Below are positions 37,994-46,530 of a stretch of 64,000 nucleotides of DNA, in pieces. The DNA lies in NCBI RefSeq assembly GCF_030674635.1, contig NZ_CP089978.1, positions 2,338,980 to 2,402,979 on the forward strand. Direction: 5' to 3'. The translations under genes were made by a program, and so were the position numbers. Source of the stretch: Moraxella sp. ZY210820 (GTDB lineage: Bacteria > Pseudomonadota > Gammaproteobacteria > Pseudomonadales > Moraxellaceae). Position 1 is the first letter of the stretch; each line of letters begins with the position of its first letter. Under the pieces are notes generated by a model, which saw only the letters and a list, made by a program, of their open reading frames with translations, had not been told where the DNA came from and did not search any database.

Positions 37994-38710
37994 TTAAAAA
38001 ATAAACTTGCGACTATTACTATCAATTTGAATTACTCTACGCTGTGTAGGTAGATTCTGTTTGATATGCAATAATATTTTATCGATGTTATAGCCATGTT
38101 CTGCACTATAATAAATAGGCATGTGAATGTTTAATCCTGTCGCCTCTTTAATACGTTGCTGAACATTATAGGCTTGTTCATCTAAAAACTGTTTTAATGT
38201 AGCTTCAGGGCAATTATTGACCGAATCCCAATAACGCCCTTTCATTGCCATATCTGCTTGATTAATTAAAACAATAATACGTTTTGGGTCGATAATTGGT
38301 ACAATTACATCTCGTAATAATTGATAAGCTGTTCCTAAATCACGAGAACTACCATCAAGAATGACCATAACCATATCGATCAAACCATAAGGAATTGAAT
38401 TATCTCCACCTACCGATACCGTTTTGATTAAAATGTCAGTAATATTACGAGCATGGCGTTTGTCATTTTCCTTACCATCACCCAAACCTGCGGAATCATG
38501 AATACGGAAATAATCATTTACTTCGTAATGAGATACGATTTGAGTTTCTGGTTCACAACCTGTACCCACTTTGGCAACATTATCTCCAAAAAGAGCATTG
38601 ATGGTAGAGCTTTTGCCTACACCTGTAGCACCAACTAATAATACATCTAAAGGACGTAACAAATTGCGTTGTTCAATTTCACGTTGAATATCGTAATATA
38701 AATTTTGCAT
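37994..38710 (-). CDS. YfjP-like GTPase, short paralogue
   Basis: 238 residues, one Ras-like G domain. G1 GATGVGKSS near residues 27-35, G3 'DSAGLGDG', and G4 as N-Q-A-D ('LINQADMAMKGRYW'). It lacks a C-terminal tail. The upstream gene product is a clear paralogue that shares the 'GSSRDLGT' / 'GGSRDLGT' and 'MKGRYW' segments. The family includes prophage GTPases YfjP/YeeP, sometimes labelled 50S ribosome-binding GTPases, with no firm role. It starts 4 bp after the stop of the longer GTPase, so the two are co-translated. Possible roles are hetero-dimer partner or decoy; not established. Confidence 0.8.
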   Translation of the reverse strand: MQNLYYDIQREIEQRNLLRPLDVLLVGATGVGKSSTINALFGDNVAKVGTGCEPETQIVSHYEVNDYFRIHDSAGLGDGKENDKRHARNITDILIKTVSVGGDNSIPYGLIDMVMVILDGSSRDLGTAYQLLRDVIVPIIDPKRIIVLINQADMAMKGRYWDSVNNCPEATLKQFLDEQAYNVQQRIKEATGLNIHMPIYYSAEHGYNIDKILLHIKQNLPTQRRVIQIDSNSRKFIF

Positions 38711-38714
38711 TCTA

Positions 38715-39704
38715 TTACCACCAACTGCTAATAGTACGTACTACACTACCAATCGCATTACCTATACCGCGTGCCACACCGCCAATCACATTGCCAACAG
38801 TACGTAAACCGCTTAAAGCTCCTTCTACAACACCACGAGCTAACTCGCCAGCACCTCTAGCAATTGTATTTATAAAAGATTCAATGAAACTTTCTTTTAC
38901 TTTTGCTTGATAATCTTCTAAATCATCATTTTTTTGCCAAACTTCTTGACGTTGGTTAATTTCAGAAGCATAAACAATACGTTTATTTTCACTTGTATGA
39001 CTGAGAATATAAGACAATAGCTTAGCTAAGTTCCATGGCTGTTGCTCATCATTACCATCTTTATAGCCTGCTGAATAATAAATCGGATTAACCGTTACAC
39101 CTGTTGCTTCAAAAATTCTTGTGCGTGTTGAATCGACTTTTTCATCTAAAAAAGCAACAAGTTTTGGTTCTGGTTGATTATTTTCATAATTCCAATAACG
39201 TCCTTTCATTGCAACATCAGCTTGATTGATAGCAATTAATAAGCGACTTTTATCTTCGCCTAAATTTGGAATGATGACCTTGTTAATTAATTCATAAGAT
39301 GTACCTAAATCACGAGAACCGCCATCTAAAATTACTAAAACTAAATCAATCAATAAGTTACCTTGACTGTCTTTTTCTAATAATTTATTGATGATATTTT
39401 TAGAATGACGTAAATCAGCTTCATAACCATCGCCTAATCCTGGAGAGTCAAATAGTACTACATTACCTAAATCATAACGAGCAATATCTATCGTTTCAGG
39501 ATTTGAGCTTTGTCCTACTTTAGCTTTTTCTGTACCAAAAAGTGCATTAATGGTTGATGATTTACCACAGCCAGTTGCGCCTGTAATGAGTACATGAACT
39601 TTTTCTGTTTTTAATTTCTCTGCATTTTTTAATATTTGCATTTTATCAATTTCAGATAAATTTGATTGATTGATACTATTAACAAAATCTTGAAAATTAG
39701 TCAT
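38715..39704 (-). CDS. YfjP-like GTPase with C-terminal glycine-zipper tail
   Basis: 329 residues from the ATG at 39704, which has AAAGGAG at the right distance. An ATG at 39767 gives a hydrophobic extension with no ribosome site. G motifs: GATGCGKSS, 'DSPGLGDG', 'AINQADVAMKGRYW' (N-Q-A-D). After the G domain there is a charged linker and a C-terminal segment of about 50 residues that is Gly/Ala/Val-rich with regular Gly spacing ('VVEGALSGLRTVGNVIGGVA' then 'IGNAIGSVVRTISSWW'). This looks like an amphipathic or membrane-inserting glycine zipper. The combination recalls membrane-acting or defence-type GTPases, but the role is unknown. First gene of a three-gene operon. Confidence 0.82.
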   Translation of the reverse strand: MTNFQDFVNSINQSNLSEIDKMQILKNAEKLKTEKVHVLITGATGCGKSSTINALFGTEKAKVGQSSNPETIDIARYDLGNVVLFDSPGLGDGYEADLRHSKNIINKLLEKDSQGNLLIDLVLVILDGGSRDLGTSYELINKVIIPNLGEDKSRLLIAINQADVAMKGRYWNYENNQPEPKLVAFLDEKVDSTRTRIFEATGVTVNPIYYSAGYKDGNDEQQPWNLAKLLSYILSHTSENKRIVYASEINQRQEVWQKNDDLEDYQAKVKESFIESFINTIARGAGELARGVVEGALSGLRTVGNVIGGVARGIGNAIGSVVRTISSWW

Positions 39705-39750
39705 AATGACTCCTTTTTCCATTAAATGAAAGATTAAAATAAACACAAAT

Positions 39751-39778
39751 ATTATAAAATTGGTCAAAAAAAAAACAA
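39751..39778 (-). promoter_or_regulatory. Putative GTPase-operon promoter with A10 tract
   Basis: On the minus strand TTGTTT (39773-39778), 16-bp spacer containing a ten-base T run (plus-strand A tract at 39766-39775), and TATAAT (39751-39756). Length change of the homopolymer by slippage would alter the -35/-10 spacing. The promoter call is moderate; the phase-variation idea is inference. Confidence 0.4.
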
Positions 39779-39874
39779 TGTTTTTGTTTACAAAATTTAT
39801 TTATTGATAAAAATATTATCTATCCATACAATGCATATTGAAAATTTAATATTGACTGAATGATAGAGAAAACA

Positions 39875-41227
39875 ATGCAACAACCAACTATTACAGCGAT
39901 TGCAACACCGATTGGGCGTGGCGGTGTGGGTGTGATTCGCCTGTCTGGGTCAAAAGCCTTTGCTATTGCCGAGCAATTAACCCAAAAATCACTACCTAAA
40001 AACCGTTATGCAGGTTTCCGCCAATTTTATGATGCTAATGGTGAAGTTATTGATGAAGGGATTTTATTGTGTTTTACCAATCCACATTCATTTACAGGTG
40101 AAGATGTGGTAGAAATTCAAGGGCATGGCGGTGTGATGGTACAAAATGCCCTATTAGCCCGTACGCTTGAATTAGGGGCAAGCCCTGCCCAAGCAGGCGA
40201 ATTTTCTATGCGTGCTTTTGAAAATGGCAAAATGGATTTAGTACAAGCCGAAGCGATTGCCGATTTAATCGATGCAAGTTCGCAATCAGCGGCACGTTCT
40301 GCGATGCGTTCATTACAAGGTGCATTTTCACAACGGGTCAATGATGTATTAGAAAAATTAATCCATTTACGTTTACACGTTGAAGCTGCGATTGATTTTC
40401 CAGAAGAAGAAATTGACTTTTTGGCTGATGGTAAAATTTTAGCATTATTAGATGATGTACAATTATCTGTGCAAAAAGTGCAACTATCGGCACGACAAGG
40501 GCAATTATTACGAGAAGGTTTACAAGTGGTGATTGCAGGTAAGCCAAATGCAGGAAAATCTAGTTTACTCAATGCCCTAGCTGGTGTGGATAGAGCGATT
40601 GTTACCGATATTGCAGGCACAACTCGTGATGTTTTACACGAAAAAATTACCTTAAATGGTTTACCTATCACGCTGACGGATACCGCTGGTTTGCGTGAAA
40701 CAGGCGATATTGTGGAGCAAGAAGGTATTCGCCGTGCAGTGAAAGAGATTGAACAGGCGGATTTACTCTTATTTGTTTATGATATGAGCAATGAACAACA
40801 GCCATTAACTGTGGCGGAGCAATTTTTTGCACAATATTTAGATCAAAAACGTACGATTTTGATTGCTAATAAATGCGATTTAACCACACAATCGGCTCAA
40901 GTCGATGAATTAGATGGTTTTCAACGTGTAATTATTTCTGCACAACAGCAGTTAGGTATTGATGATTTAATCAACATCATCAGTAAATTTGCAGGCTATC
41001 AACCTGAAGAAGATACCTTTATTGCTCGTACTCGTCATCTTGATGCCATGAAACGTACACAATATTATTTAACAGAAGCTCGTGAACAGTTGGTTGATTA
41101 TCATGCAGGTGAATTAGTAGCAGAATCATTACGTTTGGCACAAAATGCTTTAGGTGAAATTACAGGTGAGTTTTCAGCTGATGATTTATTAGGTAAGATT
41201 TTTGGTAGTTTCTGTATTGGCAAGTAA
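39875..41227 (+). CDS. mnmE: tRNA uridine-5-carboxymethylaminomethyl synthesis GTPase
   Basis: Works with MnmG to modify U34 of tRNAs. Begins 'MQQPTITAIATPIGRGGVGV'. The G domain has GKPNAGKSS (about residues 222-230), 'AGTTRD', 'DTAGLRETGD' and 'IANKCD'. It ends in the conserved C-terminal 'GKIFGSFCIGK' with the functional Cys. Start at 39875 gives the usual N-terminus; the ATG at 39860 would add MIEKT without a ribosome site. In Acinetobacter and many gammaproteobacteria mnmE directly follows yidC. Here it is 20 kb away on the opposite strand, which suggests an inversion. Confidence 0.95.
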   Translation: MQQPTITAIATPIGRGGVGVIRLSGSKAFAIAEQLTQKSLPKNRYAGFRQFYDANGEVIDEGILLCFTNPHSFTGEDVVEIQGHGGVMVQNALLARTLELGASPAQAGEFSMRAFENGKMDLVQAEAIADLIDASSQSAARSAMRSLQGAFSQRVNDVLEKLIHLRLHVEAAIDFPEEEIDFLADGKILALLDDVQLSVQKVQLSARQGQLLREGLQVVIAGKPNAGKSSLLNALAGVDRAIVTDIAGTTRDVLHEKITLNGLPITLTDTAGLRETGDIVEQEGIRRAVKEIEQADLLLFVYDMSNEQQPLTVAEQFFAQYLDQKRTILIANKCDLTTQSAQVDELDGFQRVIISAQQQLGIDDLINIISKFAGYQPEEDTFIARTRHLDAMKRTQYYLTEAREQLVDYHAGELVAESLRLAQNALGEITGEFSADDLLGKIFGSFCIGK

Positions 41228-41434
41228 TATATAACTATATGATTAATTTAACTTATTTTAACAATAAAATATTATGTTAAATATAGTGTAAATTATCAAC
41301 ATAAAAATAAGGTCAATCATTCATTATCATTTTAATATGACAATGAATGATTAAATCTTAGACTTTTTGTAATAAATATAAATAAAATTCAGCATTGACC
41401 TGAAATTCATTGAGTTGTTCCACATGAGCAGGAT

Positions 41435-41629
41435 GTGGTGGTTGATACACAAATTATTGAAGGGTTAGAAATCCATACGGAATTGGTTAAATTTGTTGAA
41501 CAAGTCAATGCTGATTTAGTGGTGATGGGTTCACATGGTCGTAAAGGCTTTAAAAAAATGGTTTTAGGAAGTGTGGCTCAAAATCTATTAGGCGAAATTC
41601 ATGTGCCTGTTTTAGTGGTGCGTGATTAA
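41435..41629 (+). pseudogene. Truncated uspA paralogue (3' half only)
   Basis: 64 codons nearly identical to the last 64 of the intact universal stress gene at 27895-28335 (for example 'VDTQIIEGLEIHTELVKFVE' and 'GSHGRKGFKKMVLGSVAQN'). The N-terminal half is missing and no Shine-Dalgarno site is present. The homology begins abruptly at about 41432, next to unrelated DNA with a short open frame on the opposite strand. It still carries the ATP-binding signature but lacks the first two strands, so it is most likely a dead gene fragment. Confidence 0.85.
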
Positions 41630-41735
41630 GTTTTATTGATCAGTCTATCGGGGGCGAATGCTCGCCCTGATATTATTGTAAGAATAGGTTCTAACTGTTA
41701 TAATGATTTTATAAATATATTTTGTGAGATTTAAT

Positions 41736-42203
41736 ATGAAAAGATGGCTATGTGCAATTTTTTTATGTCCATTATTTGCAACTGCAAGTGTACCTGAGCA
41801 GTTGATTGAGCTAGGTAAAAAAGAAAATGGTAATGAATTATTTATTCTAAAAGATAGTATTTCTTATCAAAAAATGGTTTTAACAAATATAGATAAAAAC
41901 ATTTCTCCTACTTTAACCTACAATGTATTAGAAAATATAGCTAAGCCTAATCAATCTAAAGTACTTAAGTCTATTGTTCATACATTTATTGTTGAATGTC
42001 CTATTAATAAACAAACTAAAGCACCTTTTCAAGGTGGTTTTAGTGCAGGTTTTAGTAAAATAAATGCCAATGGTAAACGAGTTACTGTTGCAAAAGGTAA
42101 TCAAGCATTTAGTATTGACACACCAATGGTTACCAAATCTCACGTTACAGTTTGTGAATATGTAGAAAAGCATAATATTCCTGTTAAAGAAATTAAGTTA
42201 TAA
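41736..42203 (+). CDS. Hypothetical secreted protein (155 aa)
   Basis: Signal peptide 'MKRWLCAIFLCPLFATAS' (residues 1-18, cleavage after ATA or TAS). The mature part is short with two Cys (in 'FIVECPINKQ' and 'HVTVCEYVEK') that could form a disulfide, and a Gly/Phe stretch 'FQGGFSAGFSKINANG'. No family recognised. A GTG at 41724 is in frame, but the ATG at 41736 fits a signal peptide better. It may have moved in with the adjacent uspA fragment. Confidence 0.65.
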   Translation: MKRWLCAIFLCPLFATASVPEQLIELGKKENGNELFILKDSISYQKMVLTNIDKNISPTLTYNVLENIAKPNQSKVLKSIVHTFIVECPINKQTKAPFQGGFSAGFSKINANGKRVTVAKGNQAFSIDTPMVTKSHVTVCEYVEKHNIPVKEIKL

Positions 42204-42225
42204 AATAATCTAGGGTTCTAGTTCA

Positions 42226-42335
42226 AAAAGTATGCTAGAAAAGAAAATCGTTCGCCATGAGCTTGTCGAATGGTACGATTTTCCTAGACTTCGACAGGCT
42301 CAGTCCGAACGGAAAATCTTATCAGCATACTTTTC
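42226..42335. repeat. Composite intergenic palindrome (REP-like element)
   Basis: Outer 11-bp inverted repeat AAAAGTATGCT (42226-42236)/AGCATACTTTT (42325-42335). Inside are two facing copies of a 'GTTCG..TGAGCTTGTCGAA' / 'TTCGACAGGCTCAGTCCGAAC' unit and a further stem GAAAATCGT/ACGATTTTC. The inner unit is a common extragenic palindrome in Gram-negatives. No protein is encoded. A sequence like the right flank ('atacttttc..accactaccta') recurs at 60770-60798. Confidence 0.7.
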
Positions 42336-42402
42336 AGACCACTACCTAATCTAGTATGTAGGGGTCTCTTACAAACCATCATCGGCTCTCAGTTTTATAA
42401 AA

Positions 42403-42433
42403 ATATAAGGCTTCCGAAAAGGAAACCTTATAT
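42403..42433 (-). terminator. BCCT transporter terminator
   Basis: ATATAAGGCTTCC-gaaaa-GGAAACCTTATAT hairpin 20 bp beyond the stop. Confidence 0.7.
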
Positions 42434-42453
42434 CTTATATGATGTTAAATAAA

Positions 42454-44481
42454 TTATTCCGCTAATTCACTTTGTTGATGTCCCATAATTTGCTGACCGA
42501 CATCGCCCATGAGTGAAAGATAACGTTCATAATGTTTTAGAATATCACTAATCAATTCATTATGTGTCATGTATTGTACATCATAACCTGAACGACCATC
42601 AAAAAAGTACGTCATTGGTTGGTAGCTATGATGATGTTGGATATGTGGCAAATGATTATCTTGCACCAAGCTTTCCGATACTTGCTGACGTACCGAACGA
42701 ATGCCATATTTAAAATCACGCACGCTGGCTTGTTGAATAATAAATTCAATGGCTGGTTCGTCTTGTTCAAATAAAGTATTCACTTGCACACTTAAACCGT
42801 ATTGACGTGTCATTTCATCACTCAATTCAGTCATTGCAGGTTGAGCAGTTTGCTGTAAAAATTTTAATACATCATGCTCTTGATTTTGACTGAGCATAGC
42901 AGTTAAACGCTGTTTCCATTTATCGCCTGTCCAAGCTACTGAACTTGCGGTAAATTGGCTATCAAAATATTTTTTATCCGCAGTTAATGCTAAAAATAAG
43001 CTAATACACATTAATAACATTAACATCGCAAATGGTAAAGCCACAATTAATGTTACGCTTTGCAATGTCCCTAATCCACCAAAACCGAGCAAGGTCATCG
43101 CCACAATCGACATTAACACACCCCACATCAGAGTTTGCCATCTAGGTGAAGTTAAGCTCTTATCTCGTGATGCAATATTATTCAGTACATACATACCTGA
43201 ATCGGCTGATGTAATAAAAAATAGGGCAATACTCACTAAAGCGATGATACTAGTTAAACTTGATAATGGTAAATATTCCAAAAAGCGGAATAGTAGAATT
43301 TCAGGCGAACCTGTTAAGGCTGATAATGCACCTTGTGCTGTAGCATGGTCGAACCAAATTGCACTATTACCAAATACGGTAAACCATAAAATTGAAAATA
43401 AAGTTGGCATGGCTAATACGCCAAATACAAATTCACGAATGGTACGTCCACGAGAAATACGAGCGATAAACAAGCCGACAAAAGGTGCCCATGAACACCA
43501 CCATGCCCAATATAAAACTGTCCAGCCATTAAACCATGTTGTATTTTCAGGTTCGTAGCTATAGGTTTTAAAACTCATTTGGATAACATTGCTAAAATAT
43601 GTGCCGATATTATCACTAAAAGCCCCTAATAAATACAGCGTTGGACCTGTAGCTAGTACGAATAACAAAAGACCAATGGCAATAATTAAATTAATTTCAC
43701 TCAGGATTTTTACACCTTTGCCCACTCCAGAAATGGCTGAAATAATGGCAAGTGTCATCACCGTTATAATGACTAAGGCTTGCAAACCAAAACCACTTTC
43801 TTCAATTAAACCCATTGCGGTTAAGCCTGACCCCATTTGTGCTGAACCAAAACCAAGTGTAGTGATGATACCGAATAAGGTTGCAACTAAAGCAAGAATA
43901 TCGATACTATCACCTAGTCTGCCATGAATTTTATCTTTTAATAATGGATAAAAGCAGGAACGTAAGGCTAAGGGTAATTTATAACGAAAGGCAAAATAGG
44001 CTAATGCAAGAGAAATTAATCCATAAATTGCCCAAGCGTGTATTCCCCAGTGAAAAGTAGTATGTAATAAGGCTTGTTGTGCTTTTTCAGCATGCTGACC
44101 TGTGGTAATTTCAGATGTATAATGAGATAAAGGCTCGGCAACACCGAAGAACATTAAACCGACACCCATACCTGAGGCAAATAACATCGCAAGCCATGAT
44201 ACAAATTTAAATTCGGGTTCTTCTTCATCGGTACCTAATTTAATATTACCAAATTGGCTCAATGCTGTAAAAATAAGAAAAAATAAGAAAATAGAACAAG
44301 CAACAATATAGAACCAACTAAAATTGCTAAAAATACCTGCTTTAGCTGTATCAAGTATGCTACGCATTTGCTCAGGTAATAATAAGGTTACGACAACTAA
44401 TAAGGTAACTAACAATAGTGTTATACCCGTAACGAAAAGATTAAAGGAAGATTTTTCCTTAAAAAAAGTCTTTAAACTCAT
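42454..44481 (-). CDS. betT: BCCT-family betaine/choline/carnitine transporter
   Basis: 675 residues, 12 transmembrane helices, sodium- or proton-coupled uptake of trimethylammonium compounds in osmoprotection. The family signature 'GWTVLYWAWWCSWAPFVGLF' and 'ARISRGRTIREFV' is present around residues 320-350. Other BCCT features are 'MFASGMGVGLMFFGVAEPLS' and the GxG-like glycine stretch in TM3. A cytoplasmic C-terminal extension of about 150 residues makes it BetT-like (typical for a choline transporter with osmotic activation). No betI, betA or betB nearby, so the substrate is not proven. Ribosome site AGGAGA precedes the ATG. Confidence 0.88.
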   Translation of the reverse strand: MSLKTFFKEKSSFNLFVTGITLLLVTLLVVVTLLLPEQMRSILDTAKAGIFSNFSWFYIVACSIFLFFLIFTALSQFGNIKLGTDEEEPEFKFVSWLAMLFASGMGVGLMFFGVAEPLSHYTSEITTGQHAEKAQQALLHTTFHWGIHAWAIYGLISLALAYFAFRYKLPLALRSCFYPLLKDKIHGRLGDSIDILALVATLFGIITTLGFGSAQMGSGLTAMGLIEESGFGLQALVIITVMTLAIISAISGVGKGVKILSEINLIIAIGLLLFVLATGPTLYLLGAFSDNIGTYFSNVIQMSFKTYSYEPENTTWFNGWTVLYWAWWCSWAPFVGLFIARISRGRTIREFVFGVLAMPTLFSILWFTVFGNSAIWFDHATAQGALSALTGSPEILLFRFLEYLPLSSLTSIIALVSIALFFITSADSGMYVLNNIASRDKSLTSPRWQTLMWGVLMSIVAMTLLGFGGLGTLQSVTLIVALPFAMLMLLMCISLFLALTADKKYFDSQFTASSVAWTGDKWKQRLTAMLSQNQEHDVLKFLQQTAQPAMTELSDEMTRQYGLSVQVNTLFEQDEPAIEFIIQQASVRDFKYGIRSVRQQVSESLVQDNHLPHIQHHHSYQPMTYFFDGRSGYDVQYMTHNELISDILKHYERYLSLMGDVGQQIMGHQQSELAE

Positions 44482-44681
44482 AAAATCTCCTGTTATTGTG
44501 TCAATTTAGCTTAAAATGGCTAAATTAAAATGTGGGAAGAAACATGAAAAACACAAAATCAAATTAAAATATTCTGGTAAAAGAATACTTTAATCAGTAA
44601 CTATATGATTTACCTTAACAAATCATTTGGTAAATTTCAAATTTTATTCTTAGTATCAAATGTATAATAAGTCATAAAAAC

Positions 44682-44722
44682 AAAAAAATCATGCTAAATT
44701 ATTGTAATTTAACATGATTTTT
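44682..44722 (-). terminator. prpF terminator
   Basis: AAAAAATCATGcTAAATTA / TAATTTAaCATGATTTTTT hairpin, 13 bp past the prpF stop, T-tracts on both sides. Confidence 0.75.
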
Positions 44723-44734
44723 TGAAATATTTAT

Positions 44735-45910
44735 TTACATTTTTAAAAAACAATCCTGTGGCACAAACACCTGTCCCACCATCAACCGCCGTGCCGAACG
44801 ACTCATAGACACCTTACGAGCCAGCCATTTGCCATTCACGCATTCGGACTGTCCGCCCACCGTCAGCGTTCCTGATGGGTGTCCAAACTTTACCTCTGTG
44901 AGTGCCTGACCACCTGCCTCATCATTGACAATCGTGCCAACAATCGTCCCTGCGGTGCCAATTGCCACACTGGCTGTTCCCATCATAGCGTGATGCAACT
45001 GCCCCATACTCATTGCACGGACAAGTAAGTCAATATCATCAGCTTTGACCGTCTTGCCGCTAGATGCTATGTAGTCTGACGGCGGTGCGACCCAAGCAAT
45101 TTTGGGCGTGTGCTGGCGTGTTTGGGCTTCGCTAATATCATTAATCAAGCCCATTTTGACCGCACCGAATGCACGGATTTTTTCTAATTTGTCTAAAATT
45201 TCTGCATTAGAATTAATGTCTTTTTGTAGCTCTGTGCCTGTAAAGCCAAGCTCGTGGGCGTGTAAAAATATCGTAGGAATGCCTGCGTTAATCATTGTAA
45301 CTTCAAACTCGCCCACATCAGGCACGGACAAAGTGTCCTTTAAATTGCCTGTGGGGAACATCTCTCCGCCCTCGTCCACAGGGTCTATAAATTCAATTTT
45401 AATTTCACTGGCTGGAAAAGTTACCCCATCAAGCTCAAAATCGCCTGTTTCTACTACTTGACCATTCTCAATCGGTACATAGGCGATGATGGTTTTTTTG
45501 ATGTTTTGTTGATAAATTTTGACGGTGCAAATGCCGTTTTCGGGGATTTTATCCTTAGAAATCAAACCATTAAAAATCGCAAAACTACCCACCGCCCCTG
45601 TCAAATTGCCACAGTTGCCCGACCAGTCTATCATCGCCTTGTCAATGGCGACCTGCCCAAACAGATAATTGACATCGTGTATGCCGTCTGTGGCAGGCGA
45701 GATAATTACGACTTTGGAAGTGCTTGATGAGCCGTTGCCCAGTCCGTCAATCTGCTTGCCGTAGGGGTCTGGACTGCCGACAACACGGAGCAAAAATGCG
45801 TCTCGTGCCGTCCCTGCCACTTGGCAAGGCTCTGGCAAATCCGCTAAATTAAAAAATGTGCCTTTTGATGTGCCACCACGCATATAAGTGGCTGGGATAG
45901 GGGTTTGCAT
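44735..45910 (-). CDS. prpF: 2-methylaconitate cis-trans isomerase PrpF
   Basis: Diaminopimelate-epimerase-like fold enzyme that converts the 2-methylaconitate made by AcnD so that the methylcitrate cycle can proceed. 391 residues. Typical start 'IPATYMRGGTSKGTFFNLAD', then 'SSSTSKVVIIS' and 'CGNLTGAVGSFAIFNGL', and later 'MMGTASVAIGTAGTIVG'. The G/C content looks higher than in neighbouring chromosomal genes. The start codon lies 4 bp after the doc stop, with AAAGGA within the end of doc. prpF expression is therefore likely tied to the toxin operon. acnD is 2 kb upstream on the same strand, separated by two toxin-antitoxin-like pairs. Confidence 0.92.
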   Translation of the reverse strand: MQTPIPATYMRGGTSKGTFFNLADLPEPCQVAGTARDAFLLRVVGSPDPYGKQIDGLGNGSSSTSKVVIISPATDGIHDVNYLFGQVAIDKAMIDWSGNCGNLTGAVGSFAIFNGLISKDKIPENGICTVKIYQQNIKKTIIAYVPIENGQVVETGDFELDGVTFPASEIKIEFIDPVDEGGEMFPTGNLKDTLSVPDVGEFEVTMINAGIPTIFLHAHELGFTGTELQKDINSNAEILDKLEKIRAFGAVKMGLINDISEAQTRQHTPKIAWVAPPSDYIASSGKTVKADDIDLLVRAMSMGQLHHAMMGTASVAIGTAGTIVGTIVNDEAGGQALTEVKFGHPSGTLTVGGQSECVNGKWLARKVSMSRSARRLMVGQVFVPQDCFLKM

Positions 45911-45914
45911 TGTT

Positions 45915-46319
45915 TTAGTCCTTTTGTGGGTTTATGCTACTTAAATATTGATAATACAAAATGTCCGCAAATTCACTTTCGGTCAATTCGCCAATTACCA
46001 AATCACGCATTGCGTCCGCCATTAAAATATGGTCTATTGTGATTTCATAATCATTGAGCGATAAATATTCTAGGGCAACCGCCAACCCTGTGCGTTTATT
46101 GGCATCAGATAAGGCGTGAGCCATTGCAATGCTATTTGCATATTTACTGGCAATTTCAAAAACATCATTTAAACCTTCATACAAAATCGCATTATCAATC
46201 CGAGATAATGCTCCTTGTAATTTGCCAATATCCGCTTGTCCTTTCATTCCTTTTTCGGTAGAAAGAATGTAGGTATTAATTTCAATGACCCGTTCAAATG
46301 GAAAACAAATAATTTGCAT
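45915..46319 (-). CDS. doc: Doc/Fic-family toxin (death on curing)
   Basis: 134 residues. Motif H-A-L-S-D-A-N-K-R-T (about residues 89-98) is the Doc core HxFx[D/G]xNKR; the Fic HPFxxGN motif is shortened as in Doc. Doc phosphorylates elongation factor Tu and arrests translation. The start overlaps the stop of the upstream 56-aa gene by one base (TAATG). The gene ends 4 bp before prpF, an atypical downstream neighbour. Start residues 'MQIICFPFERVIEINTYIL' fit Doc ('...I..IH...L...G'). Toxicity and the antitoxin role of the partner are inferred. Confidence 0.82.
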   Translation of the reverse strand: MQIICFPFERVIEINTYILSTEKGMKGQADIGKLQGALSRIDNAILYEGLNDVFEIASKYANSIAMAHALSDANKRTGLAVALEYLSLNDYEITIDHILMADAMRDLVIGELTESEFADILYYQYLSSINPQKD

Positions 46320-46489
46320 TACATATCCGCCAAGCGTTTAAAGGTTTCTTTATGTGTCCGTAACACAAGTTTGGTTTCGGATTTGATGATTTGTTGCCCT
46401 TGTTCGCCTGTTAAATCCAGTTTTTTGGTTGCAGGGATTTTTGGGCGATTGGCTTTGGTAATGCCGTATTTTGAAAGTTTGTTGCTCAT
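46319..46489 (-). CDS. Putative Doc antitoxin, 56 aa
   Basis: Small basic protein, 'MSNKLSKYGITKANRPKIPA' to 'FKRLADM', followed by Doc with a TAATG overlap. The gene order antitoxin-toxin and the tight overlap are typical of type II modules. It does not look like the classical Phd (which is about 73 residues with a PhdYefM fold); the C-terminal helix 'IIKSETKLVLRTHKETFKRL' could bind Doc. The family is unknown to me. An upstream GGTGCG palindrome at 46511-46527 may act as operator or be a mobile repeat. Confidence 0.72.
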   Translation of the reverse strand: MSNKLSKYGITKANRPKIPATKKLDLTGEQGQQIIKSETKLVLRTHKETFKRLADM

Positions 46490-46510
46490 AAAATTGTCCT
46501 TTGGGCGTAA

Positions 46511-46527
46511 GGTGCGAATTACGCACC
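46511..46527. repeat. GGTGCG palindrome
   Basis: GGTGCGAATTACGCACC, a variant of the repeat also seen at 53736, 54161, 55098 and 55914. Upstream of the antitoxin gene. Confidence 0.75.
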
Positions 46528-46530
46528 GTT

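Noticed and set aside
41415..41430. TGTTCCACATGAGCAG resembling parS
   Set aside because: Several mismatches in the second half-site; no palindrome remains.
41358..41438. Minus-strand open frame reading HPAHVEQLNEFQVNAEFYLY and ending LLQKV
   Set aside because: It looks like the C-terminus of some gene next to the uspA fragment, but the frame is closed just upstream and no family could be assigned, so I do not list it as a feature.
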